From contig DATKBL010000059.1 in the NCBI GenBank assembly GCA_035513995.1, forward strand, positions 1 through 12,695: a stretch of 12,695 nucleotides of DNA, given 5' to 3'. The translations under genes were made by a program, and so were the position numbers. Shown piece after piece: positions 6,485-12,673 of the stretch (positions within the stretch are counted from its first letter, which is position 1; each line of letters begins with the position of its first letter). The notes below the pieces were generated by a model. The model was not told the DNA's origin, searched no databases, and saw only the letters and a program-made list of their open reading frames with translations. This DNA is from DASUTW01 sp035513995. GTDB lineage: Bacteria > Actinomycetota > UBA4738 > CALAEC01.

Positions 6485-7777
6485 CTACCCACCTCCGCGT
6501 CGCCGTATCGAGAGGTAGCCGAGGGCGAGCAGGAGCAGGGCCAGCCCCCCCAGGACGAACGGGAGGGGGCTCCCGGCGGGGTCGTCGCCGGTCGAGGGCG
6601 CCGCCGGGTCGCCCGGCGCGCCGCCGGTCTGCTCCGACGACGATCCCGGCGCCGCGGGGACCTCCTCGGGGAGCGGGGCGGGGCGCCCGCGCGTGCCGTC
6701 GGCGAAGGGCGACGCGTCCGGCCCGCAGCAGCCTCCCCACAGGACCAGCATCCCCCGGGCCCAGCCCGAGGCGACGCCCGTCCTCGGTGTCAGCACGGCG
6801 TCGAAGACGGCCCATCGGTCCGTGGAGGGCGCGTAGAGCGCGCCGTCGCCGAGGCTCTCGCCGACCCCCGTGCGCCCGCCCCACACGACGAGCTGGTCGT
6901 CGATCCACAGCGAGGCGGCCGCGACGCGGCCGGGGATCGGGGCTTCGGGGAGCACCCGCCAGCGGTCGGCGGCCGGGTCGTAGGCCGCGCCGTCGTCGAA
7001 CGCCCGGGCCTCGCCCCCGCAGCAGCCGCCCCAGATCAGCAGCTCCTCTCCCGACCACGCCGCGGCCGCCTCGGACCGCGCGACCAGCGGCGCCTCCGGC
7101 AGCGGGCGCCAGCGGTCGGCGGCCGGGTGGTAGGCCGCGCCGTCGGCGAGCAGGAGGTCTTCGGACGAGCCGCCCCAGACGAGGAGCTCCTGGCCCGACC
7201 AGACGCCGGCGTGAGCGGCCCGGCCCTCGATCGGGGACTCGGGCAGCGGGCGCCAGCGGTCGGCCGCGGGGTCGTAGGCCGCGCCGTCGTCGAGGGGGCG
7301 GGCGACGCGCGTGCCGCCCCAGATCAGCATCTCCCGGCCCGACCAGATCGCGGTGTGCGCGGCGCGACCCCCGATCGGGCCCGCGGGGACGGGGCGCCAT
7401 CGGTCGGCCGCGGGGTCGTAGGCGGCGCCGTCGCCGAGCTCCCGGCCGCGCTCGTCGCAGCACCCGCCCCAGACGAGCGCCTCGGTCCCGGTCCAGACGA
7501 TGGTGGCACCGGTCCGCGCCGAGAGGGGCGACTCGGCGATCGCCCGCCACCGGTCGGCCCGCGGGTCGTAGAGCGCGCCGTCGGAGAAGAGGTCGCCCGT
7601 GGCCGCTCCGCCCCACACGAGGACTCGGTCGCCGATCGCCAGGCTCGAGGCGAAGCCGCGGGGCGCGATCGGCGCCTGCGCCGTGGGGCGCCACACGTTC
7701 GTCTGGGCGACGAGGAGCAGGGCGCCCAGGAGGATCACGGCGCGCCTGCGTTCCTTGACATGGCGAGAGGTCGTCAT
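6485..7777 (-). CDS. Secreted seven-bladed kelch propeller with C-terminal membrane anchor
   Basis: This 430-residue protein has an N-terminal signal segment (about 12-28, after KERRRAV). Seven repeats follow, each with a WGG strand end (W55, W103, W153, W201, W249, W299, W347) at a regular 48-50 residue spacing and a DGAxYDPxxDRWR strand. This is a complete seven-bladed kelch beta-propeller. Blades 2, 5 and 7 carry adjacent cysteines directly after WGG (106-107, 252-253, 350-351). A Pro/Gly/Ser-rich linker (about 365-402) leads to a hydrophobic helix (about 405-424) and a basic RRR tail, so the propeller would face outside and be held by the C-terminus. The ATG at 7777 gives a proper signal peptide; the longer open frame upstream is antisense to the MauD-like gene. 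The stop is 11 bases before the metallophosphoesterase, possibly the same transcript. Ligand or catalytic role is unknown. Confidence 0.88.
   Translation of the reverse strand: MTTSRHVKERRRAVILLGALLLVAQTNVWRPTAQAPIAPRGFASSLAIGDRVLVWGGAATGDLFSDGALYDPRADRWRAIAESPLSARTGATIVWTGTEALVWGGCCDERGRELGDGAAYDPAADRWRPVPAGPIGGRAAHTAIWSGREMLIWGGTRVARPLDDGAAYDPAADRWRPLPESPIEGRAAHAGVWSGQELLVWGGSSEDLLLADGAAYHPAADRWRPLPEAPLVARSEAAAAWSGEELLIWGGCCGGEARAFDDGAAYDPAADRWRVLPEAPIPGRVAAASLWIDDQLVVWGGRTGVGESLGDGALYAPSTDRWAVFDAVLTPRTGVASGWARGMLVLWGGCCGPDASPFADGTRGRPAPLPEEVPAAPGSSSEQTGGAPGDPAAPSTGDDPAGSPLPFVLGGLALLLLALGYLSIRRRGGG
6957..7590 (-). repeat. Tandem kelch-blade DNA repeats, about 145-150 bp period
   Basis: Five neighbouring blades are near-identical in DNA around the segment coding DGAAYDPAADRWRP, at about 6957-7000, 7107-7147, 7250-7292, 7395-7435 and 7545-7585. 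Even synonymous positions are largely shared, which suggests recent internal duplication or gene conversion. The outer blades are more diverged. Confidence 0.75.
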
Positions 7778-7783
7778 GATTGT
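7755..7783 (+). promoter_or_regulatory. Candidate promoter of the MauD-like operon
   Basis: A perfect TTGACA (7755-7760) is followed after 17 bases by GATTGT (7778-7783), a weak -10 match. Transcription would begin near 7790-7792, at the GTG start codon, giving a leaderless message. That fits the lack of a ribosome binding site there. The -35 lies inside the 5' end of the divergent kelch gene, because only 14 bases separate the two starts. Confidence 0.4.
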
Positions 7784-7791
7784 GTAGGGCC

Positions 7792-8358
7792 GTGCGGGGT
7801 TGGTGGCTCGTATCCTACGTGGTCCTCTGGGGACTGGTGCTCTTCCTGGCGGTGCTCGTGGCCGCCCTGGCCCGCCAGATCGGGGTCCTCCACATGCGGC
7901 TGGGCCCGCGCGGCGCCCTCGAGGTCGACGAAGAGGGACCGCCGCTGGGAGAGCTGCCGCCGACGGCCGAGGTCGTCGACCTCGAGGGCGCCCCGCACCG
8001 GGTGGGCGGCCCCGGCGTCCCCGCCCTCCTCCTGTTCGTCTCGGCCGGGTGCCCGATCTGCCGGGAGGTCCTCCCCGGCGTGGCGCCCGCCGCGCGCGCC
8101 GGCGACCTCCGCCCCCTCGTCCTCGTGGACGACGACGACCCGGCCTCGCTCGACCACTACCGCGAGCACGACCCGCGCGTCCCGGTGGCGGCCGCCCCCG
8201 ACGTCGCCGACACCTACGACATCCCCGGGACGCCCTTCGTGGTCGTCCTCGACGATGCCGGGGTGGTCCGGGCGAAGGGCACGGTGAACACGCTCGAGCA
8301 GATGGAGGGGCTGGTTGACACCGCGCGGCGACGCCTCTCGCGGGAGACCGTGACCTGA
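7792..8358 (+). CDS. MauD-like membrane-anchored thioredoxin-fold protein
   Basis: This is a 188-residue thiol-disulfide oxidoreductase. An N-terminal membrane helix (about 5-27, WWLVSYVVLWGLVLFL) is followed by ARQIGVLHMRLGPRGA, the usual MauD pattern, and then a thioredoxin-like domain. The redox motif is CPIC (87-90 in VSAGCPICREVLP), with the cis-proline in GTPF (146-149). MauD helps form the disulfides of the methylamine dehydrogenase light chain outside the cytoplasm. Here the next gene encodes a cysteine-rich Tat substrate and the last gene a MauE-like protein, so it is probably the thiol catalyst for that substrate. The start is placed at GTG 7792; a TTG at 7780 is also open. The stop overlaps the next ATG as TGATG. 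A ResA/TlpA-type role in cytochrome maturation is possible, but no heme genes are nearby. Confidence 0.85.
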   Translation: MRGWWLVSYVVLWGLVLFLAVLVAALARQIGVLHMRLGPRGALEVDEEGPPLGELPPTAEVVDLEGAPHRVGGPGVPALLLFVSAGCPICREVLPGVAPAARAGDLRPLVLVDDDDPASLDHYREHDPRVPVAAAPDVADTYDIPGTPFVVVLDDAGVVRAKGTVNTLEQMEGLVDTARRRLSRETVT

Positions 8359-8882
8359 TGAGCGCGATGGAGCGGCTCGGACGAGGCCTGGCGCGGAAGA
8401 CGAGCCGCCGCTCGTTCCTCGGTCGCATCGGCGGCACGCTCGTGGCGATGGCCGGCGGGTCGTTCGTGGTGGCGGCGCTCGACCCGGAGAGGGCCGAGGC
8501 GTACCACATCTGCGGCCACATCTTCACGACCGGCTCCTGCCCCCACCCCTTCTTCCCGAACACGCGGATCGACCGCTACGGCTTCCCCGTGCACCCCACC
8601 CACGGCTACCCGGTCGACGACGAGGGTCGCATCTACACCTCACGCTCGCAGACGAGGCGGCGGATCTGCGACGACCACGTGGCCGAGCAGTACCCGTTCA
8701 CGAAGCCGGTCGTCCTCGAGGGGACGTGGGACCGGTGCTGCGGGGGGAGGATCCGCCGGGTGGTGGACTGCTGCTCACGGTCCCGGACGCGCATCAACGG
8801 CGACGCCTCGCTGGTCGGCTACTGCCACGGCGGGCGCCGCGTCTTCTGCATCACGTACATCGAGACCGAGATCAGGTGCTGA
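8358..8882 (+). CDS. Tat-exported cysteine-rich protein, distantly MauA-like
   Basis: This encodes 174 residues. The N-terminus is a twin-arginine signal (TSRRSFLGRIGGTLVAM, 15-31) that resembles the MauA leader TSRRSxxGxxG, with cleavage probable near AEA (46-48). The mature part has ten cysteines (52, 61, 104, 127, 128, 138, 139, 156, 164, 174) including two adjacent pairs, an even number suited to five disulfides. The tail, YCHGGRRVFCITYIETEI, recalls the MauA C-terminus, where two cysteines are also eight residues apart. MauA builds its tryptophan tryptophylquinone cofactor from two Trp residues; this protein has one Trp (124), so that cofactor cannot form. It lies between MauD- and MauE-like genes, which supports the family link. 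The ATG at 8358 shares one base with the preceding stop. Function is unknown; a small subunit of an extracytoplasmic complex is plausible. Confidence 0.72.
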   Translation: MSAMERLGRGLARKTSRRSFLGRIGGTLVAMAGGSFVVAALDPERAEAYHICGHIFTTGSCPHPFFPNTRIDRYGFPVHPTHGYPVDDEGRIYTSRSQTRRRICDDHVAEQYPFTKPVVLEGTWDRCCGGRIRRVVDCCSRSRTRINGDASLVGYCHGGRRVFCITYIETEIRC

Positions 8883-8953
8883 GCCTGCCGCTCCTGATCG
8901 TGGCGCTCACCGCGTCGCTGATCGCGGGGCTGTCGGCGCTGTTCGGCCCCTGA
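8876..8953 (+). CDS. Candidate 25-residue single-helix membrane peptide
   Basis: A GTG at 8876 opens a 25-residue frame that overlaps the end of the MauA-like gene by seven bases and stops three bases before the MauE-like ATG, so it fills the gap exactly. The product (VLSLPLLIVALTASLIAGLS then ALFGP) is one uncharged hydrophobic helix of about 20 residues. No strong ribosome binding site is visible, so translation would rely on coupling to the upstream stop. It may be a small subunit of the membrane complex formed by its neighbours. Hydrophobic frames arise easily in GC-rich DNA, so support is from arrangement only. Confidence 0.45.
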   Translation: MLSLPLLIVALTASLIAGLSALFGP

Positions 8954-8956
8954 GGG

Positions 8957-10126
8957 ATGTCGATGGCGGCGACCATCACCCCCGTCGTGCACGGGGGACG
9001 GCGGACGGGTTGGGCGATCAGCGTGGGGCTGCACGCGCTGGGAGCGGGCCTCGCCGCGGCGGCCTTCGGTGCGGTGCTCGGGGGGGGCGGCGCGCTCCTC
9101 GGCGGGCCGTGGGGTGGCGCGGGCCTGACGGTGGTCGCCGCCGTGGCCGTCGCCTACGCGGCGCGCGAGGCCTTCGGGCTGCGCGTGCCGATCCCCGAGC
9201 GTCGGCGACAGGTCCCCGAGTGGTGGCGAGGGCACCTCGGGCCGCACCCGGCGGCGCTCGTCTACGGGCTCGGCCTCGGGGTCGGGTTCCTCACGTACCT
9301 CCGGCACGGGACGCTCGTGGCCGTATCGGCACTCGCGATCGCGGCGGGCGACCCGGCGCTGGGGGCGCTGCTGCTCGCGCCGTTCGGGCTGGCGCGCGCG
9401 CTGGCGCTGACCGCGGTGGCCTCGGCTCGGACCTCCGAGGACGTACGAGGGGTCGTTGATCGCCTGGAGCGGATCGCGACCTCGCCGCTCCCCCGGGCCG
9501 CGAACGGCATCGCCCTGGCGGCGCTCGCCGCCCTGGCGCTCGCGGCGGTCCGCGAGGTCTCGGCGCTCCCCTCGCTGGCGGCGGCGGTCCTGGCCGGCGC
9601 GTTCGCCTGGGCGGCGGCGGCCAAGCTGCTCCGCTGGAAGGTGTGGCGGGACGCGATCCCCGCCTACCGGCCGGGCCCGCTCGAGCCGCTCGCCGCGGTC
9701 GCGGTCCCGCTCGCGGAGACCGCGGTGGTCGCGCTCGTCGTGGCCCGCGCGGCCCCGGCGGCGGGCGTCCTCGCGCTGGTGCTCCTCGCGGGGTTCTCGC
9801 TCGCGCTGATCCGGGCTCGGACCGACGGCGAGGCCCCCTGCACGTGCTTCGGCCGAAGGAGGGTCCGGAGCCTCCGCGTGCTGCTGGCGAGGAACGCGGC
9901 GCTGGCGGCGACCGCCGCGCTCGCGCTCGGGGCCGAGGGCCGGACCCCGTCCTTCCCCGCGATGGACCCTCTCCCCGCGGCCCTCTCGGTGCTGGGGACG
10001 GCCGCGGCGGTGGGGCTCGGCCTCGCCGCGGTCCGGTGGCTCAGGCCCCCGGCAGCGGCCGGAGATACATCTGGCCGGGCCCCGGCGTCGAGTCCAGGCA
10101 CACCCGCGCGCACCGGGGGCCGGTGA
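8957..10126 (+). CDS. MauE-like multispanning membrane protein with extra N-terminal helices
   Basis: This encodes 389 residues with about ten or eleven hydrophobic segments (near 18-42, 54-70, 98-132, 134-155, 182-222, 243-285, 309-325, 340-360). The C-terminal half (about 205-325) matches the MauE type: AWAAAAKLLRWKVWRDAI, then two helices, a CxC motif in APCTCFGRRR (294-302) and a further helix. MauE proteins are thought to pass electrons to MauD. MauE is normally only about 180-200 residues, so the first 175 residues are an additional membrane domain, possibly a fusion partner; I cannot assign it. ATG 8957 is used, with ATG 8963 two codons on also possible. The Pro/Ala-rich tail after 362 is encoded in DNA shared with the convergent RTX gene for the last 86 bases. 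Confidence 0.8.
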   Translation: MSMAATITPVVHGGRRTGWAISVGLHALGAGLAAAAFGAVLGGGGALLGGPWGGAGLTVVAAVAVAYAAREAFGLRVPIPERRRQVPEWWRGHLGPHPAALVYGLGLGVGFLTYLRHGTLVAVSALAIAAGDPALGALLLAPFGLARALALTAVASARTSEDVRGVVDRLERIATSPLPRAANGIALAALAALALAAVREVSALPSLAAAVLAGAFAWAAAAKLLRWKVWRDAIPAYRPGPLEPLAAVAVPLAETAVVALVVARAAPAAGVLALVLLAGFSLALIRARTDGEAPCTCFGRRRVRSLRVLLARNAALAATAALALGAEGRTPSFPAMDPLPAALSVLGTAAAVGLGLAAVRWLRPPAAAGDTSGRAPASSPGTPARTGGR

Positions 10127-11441
10127 ACAGCGTCTGGGCGCTCCAGCGGTAGGAGAAGCGGGCGCTCCCAACCGCGATCTTGTGGAAGGCCACGCGCACC
10201 GCCGCTCCGCGCTTCCCTCGCTTCCAGGCCCTGACGTTCCCCACCTGACGCTCCCGCCCTCCCGCGTTGATGCGGAAGAGGCGGCCGATGAGGCCTCTTC
10301 CGGTGGAGCGGATCACGGCGAGGTGGTCGGGCTGCGGACCTCCGCGGGCGTCGATCCAGACGATGAGGTATCCCTTGTCCCAGACGCCTCGGGGGGTCCA
10401 TCCGGAGCGTGACTTCAGCGTCCACGTCAAGCGAGCCCCGCCCTGGGGCCCCCGGATCCGTCGGAGGTCGAGGGGGCCCTTCGTGTCGCGGGGATCGCTC
10501 GGGTTGGGCGAGGCCTCGCACGCCGAGGCCGTGCCGCCGTCGGGCCCGACGAGACACGTGTCCGCGCCGGCGCCCCCGTTGATCGTGTCCGAGCCCGGTC
10601 CGCCGTGGAGGAAGTCGTCCCCCTCTCCTCCCTCGAGGGTGTCGTCGCCCGCGTAGCCGAACAGAACGTCGTCACCCCCCAGCCCCTGGAGCGTGTTGTC
10701 GATACCCGAGCCCTTCAGGAGGTCGTCGTAGGGCGAGCCGATCACGTGCTCGATCTCGGCGAGCGTGTCCATCCCGTCGCCCAGCGCCGTCCCCGCCGTG
10801 AGGTCCACGCGTACCGATCGCGGAGCGGTGGAGAAGTCGGCGGTGTCCTCGCCCGCGCCCCCCAGGAGCTCGTCGTTCCCTCCGAGGCCCCGCAGGACGT
10901 CGTCGCCTCCGAGGCCGCAGATCACGTCCGGGCCCTCGGTGCCGACGAGCACGTCGTCGTCCTCGGTCCCCACGATCGTGCACGGCTGCCCGGTCGCCTC
11001 GACCTCGATTGCCGCCTCGTCCGGCTGCTGGCCCGAGACGGCCACCGTCCCCGAGACGGCCGCGAGGCCCTCCAGGGTCCCCGGCTCCACCGGGCTGGCC
11101 TCGAGCGTCACGCCGACGGTCTCACCGAAGGCGATCTCACCCAGGGAGCAGCGAACCGGCGGTCCCTCGTCGCACGCGCCGACCGCGGGCTCGACCGAGG
11201 AGAACACCATCCCCTCGGGGAGCGCGACCTCGAGCTCGGCCTCTGGCTCGGCGTCGGGCCCCTCGTTCACCACCGCGATCTGGAGCGCCAGGGCGGAGCC
11301 GACGGGGGCCGGCGCGGCGGCCTCGACCGTCACGCCCAGGTCGGCCTCCGCGGCGGGCTGGGCCTCCGAGATCACCGGGAGGCCGGCCAGAGCCACGGCT
11401 CCCAGGGCGATCGCGACCCGCACGCGACGGTTGGGCACCAT
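10041..11441 (-). CDS. Large secreted DUF11 / RTX-repeat protein
   Basis: This encodes 466 residues. A Sec signal peptide (basic VPNRRVRV, hydrophobic core to about 28) leads to an immunoglobulin-like DUF11-type domain (about 34-150, with VNEGPDAEPEAELEVALPEG and two cysteines at 90 and 98). Calcium-binding RTX repeats follow in two blocks (about 157-200 and 235-296; GLGGDDVLRGLGGND, GGEGDDFLHGG). They are joined by the standard linker ADFSTAPRSVRVDLTAG to DTLAEIEHVIGS. After a Pro-rich joint (about 310-325) comes a C-terminal beta-rich domain (about 328-466) with two cysteines (444, 448), which I do not recognise. A cell-surface or matrix role is likely but unproven. The 3' end overlaps the MauE-like gene tail-to-tail. 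The ATG at 11441 is divergent from the protease gene with about 60 bases between them. Confidence 0.88.
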   Translation of the reverse strand: MVPNRRVRVAIALGAVALAGLPVISEAQPAAEADLGVTVEAAAPAPVGSALALQIAVVNEGPDAEPEAELEVALPEGMVFSSVEPAVGACDEGPPVRCSLGEIAFGETVGVTLEASPVEPGTLEGLAAVSGTVAVSGQQPDEAAIEVEATGQPCTIVGTEDDDVLVGTEGPDVICGLGGDDVLRGLGGNDELLGGAGEDTADFSTAPRSVRVDLTAGTALGDGMDTLAEIEHVIGSPYDDLLKGSGIDNTLQGLGGDDVLFGYAGDDTLEGGEGDDFLHGGPGSDTINGGAGADTCLVGPDGGTASACEASPNPSDPRDTKGPLDLRRIRGPQGGARLTWTLKSRSGWTPRGVWDKGYLIVWIDARGGPQPDHLAVIRSTGRGLIGRLFRINAGGRERQVGNVRAWKRGKRGAAVRVAFHKIAVGSARFSYRWSAQTLFTGPRCARVCLDSTPGPGQMYLRPLPGA

Positions 11442-11459
11442 CGCGCCGCAACCTACCCT
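11431..11459 (+). promoter_or_regulatory. Candidate promoter of the MarP-like protease gene
   Basis: TTGGGC (11431-11436), a 17-base spacer and TACCCT (11454-11459) form a plausible sigma-70-type promoter, with a start near 11466 and a short leader before the protease start. It overlaps the start of the divergent RTX gene. Confidence 0.35.
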
Positions 11460-11478
11460 ACGACCGAGGCCCTGTCAC
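11450..11478 (-). promoter_or_regulatory. Candidate promoter of the large RTX gene
   Basis: On the minus strand GTGACA (11478-11473), a 17-base spacer and TAGGTT (11455-11450) place the transcription start at about the ATG at 11441. The message would be leaderless or nearly so, which agrees with the absence of a ribosome binding site. The element interleaves with the plus-strand promoter candidate, so the two could interfere. Confidence 0.35.
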
Positions 11479-11500
11479 GGGTGTGCCAGGATGGGTCCTC

Positions 11501-12673
11501 GTGAACCTGCTCGACCTCGCGATCCTCGTCCTGCTGGCGCTCTCCGTCGTGACCGGGTTTCGTCGCGGCGCCGCCCTGCAGGTGATCGTCTACGGATCGC
11601 TCCTCGTCGGTCTGCTGGTGGGCGCGATCCTGGCCCCGCAGCTCGCCTCGCTCGCAACCGATCCCCCGATGCAGTCGGTCATCGCGCTCGGCTCGCTGCT
11701 CCTGATCGCGGGGCTGTTCGACGCGGTGGGGTGGGCGTTCGGCGCGCGGGTCTGGGTGGCGGCTCGCCGGAGCCACCTCGGCACGCTCGACTCCTGGGCG
11801 GGCGTCGGCGTCGCGGCCCTCGCCACGCTCCTCGCCGTGTGGTTCCTCGCCTTCAACCTCGTCCAGGGACCGATCCCCGGTCTGTCGCGCCAGATCCGCG
11901 GGTCGGCGATCGTGCGAGGGATCGACGGGGTGCTTCCGCGCCCGCCCTCGATCCTGTCGCAGGTGCGGGGCTTCCTCGATCGCTTCGGGTTCCCGGAGGT
12001 CTTCGAGGGCCTGCCCCCGGCTCCCGCGGGACCCGTCCGGGGGCCGACCGAGGGCGAGGTGGGTCGCGCCGCCGACGCGGCCGCCTCCAGCACCCTTCGC
12101 GTCGTGGGCGGAGCGTGCGACCGGATCCAGGAGGGTAGCGCCTTCATCGTGGCCGACGGCTACGTCGTGACCAACGCGCACGTGGTGGCGGGCGTGGACG
12201 CTCCCCAGGTGCAGCAGCAGGGCGGCGGCTCGATCGGGGCCTCGACGGTCCTGTTCGACCCCGACCTCGACCTCGCCGTGCTCCGGATCGACTCGACCCC
12301 GGCCCCGCCGCTCGACCTCCTGACCGAGAACCTCGGCCGCGGCGAGGGCGCGGCGGTTCTCGGGTATCCGGGGGGCGGAGGGCTCACCGTCGGCCGGGCC
12401 GCCGCGCGCCGCGTGATGGAGGCCGTCGGCCGCGACATCTACGGAAGGAGGACGGTGTCGCGGGAGGTCTACGAGATCCAGGCCGAGGTCCGGCCGGGGA
12501 GCTCGGGAGGGCCGTTCGTCACGGCCGACGGCGACGTGGCCGGCGTCGTCTTCGCGGCGTCGGTCGGGAACGGCGACGTCGGCTACGCGATCACCTCGAC
12601 CGAGGCGATGCCCCAGATCGAGCGCGGCATCGGTCGCTCCGAGCCCACCAGCACCGGCCCCTGCCTGCGGTGA
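11501..12673 (+). CDS. MarP-like membrane serine protease (CvpA domain plus trypsin domain)
   Basis: This encodes 390 residues. The CvpA-type N-terminus has four hydrophobic helices (about 4-20, 27-50, 58-80, 100-122), beginning with the family pattern NLLDLAILVLLALSVVTGFRRG. A linker (about 125-195) leads to a trypsin-like domain facing outward. The catalytic triad is visible: H227 in VTNAHVVAG, D257 in DPDLDLAVL, S335 in RPGSSGGP. Cys206 (GGACDR) and Cys388 (GPCLR) sit where Mycobacterium tuberculosis MarP (Rv3671c) has the disulfide that stabilises its active site. MarP is needed there for acid and oxidative stress resistance, acting through a peptidoglycan hydrolase; a similar envelope role is inferred. 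The start at GTG 11501 is chosen for the family N-terminus and an AGGA upstream; GTG 11483 would add six residues. Confidence 0.93.
   Translation: MNLLDLAILVLLALSVVTGFRRGAALQVIVYGSLLVGLLVGAILAPQLASLATDPPMQSVIALGSLLLIAGLFDAVGWAFGARVWVAARRSHLGTLDSWAGVGVAALATLLAVWFLAFNLVQGPIPGLSRQIRGSAIVRGIDGVLPRPPSILSQVRGFLDRFGFPEVFEGLPPAPAGPVRGPTEGEVGRAADAAASSTLRVVGGACDRIQEGSAFIVADGYVVTNAHVVAGVDAPQVQQQGGGSIGASTVLFDPDLDLAVLRIDSTPAPPLDLLTENLGRGEGAAVLGYPGGGGLTVGRAAARRVMEAVGRDIYGRRTVSREVYEIQAEVRPGSSGGPFVTADGDVAGVVFAASVGNGDVGYAITSTEAMPQIERGIGRSEPTSTGPCLR

Noticed and set aside
6485..6620. Sortase (LPXTG-type) sorting signal at the kelch C-terminus
   Set aside because: A PSTGDD stretch, a hydrophobic helix and a basic tail are suggestive, but the Leu-Pro of the motif is absent and no sortase gene is in the window; a simple membrane anchor explains it.
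6957..7590. CRISPR-like regular repeats
   Set aside because: Period is about 145-150 bases, the frame stays open and the repeats code for kelch blades; there are no unique spacers of constant length.
7778..8563. Upstream extension of the kelch frame giving a 692-residue protein
   Set aside because: The added part is Arg/Pro/Ala/Gly-rich and antisense to the MauD-like and MauA-like genes; the signal peptide fits a start at 7777.
8358..8882. A genuine methylamine dehydrogenase light chain
   Set aside because: Only one Trp is present, so tryptophan tryptophylquinone cannot form, and no MauB, MauG or amicyanin gene is seen in the window.
11009..11500. Upstream part of the open frame of the protease, giving 554 residues
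   Set aside because: It is antisense to the RTX gene, Arg/Pro-rich, and precedes the family N-terminus NLLDLAIL.
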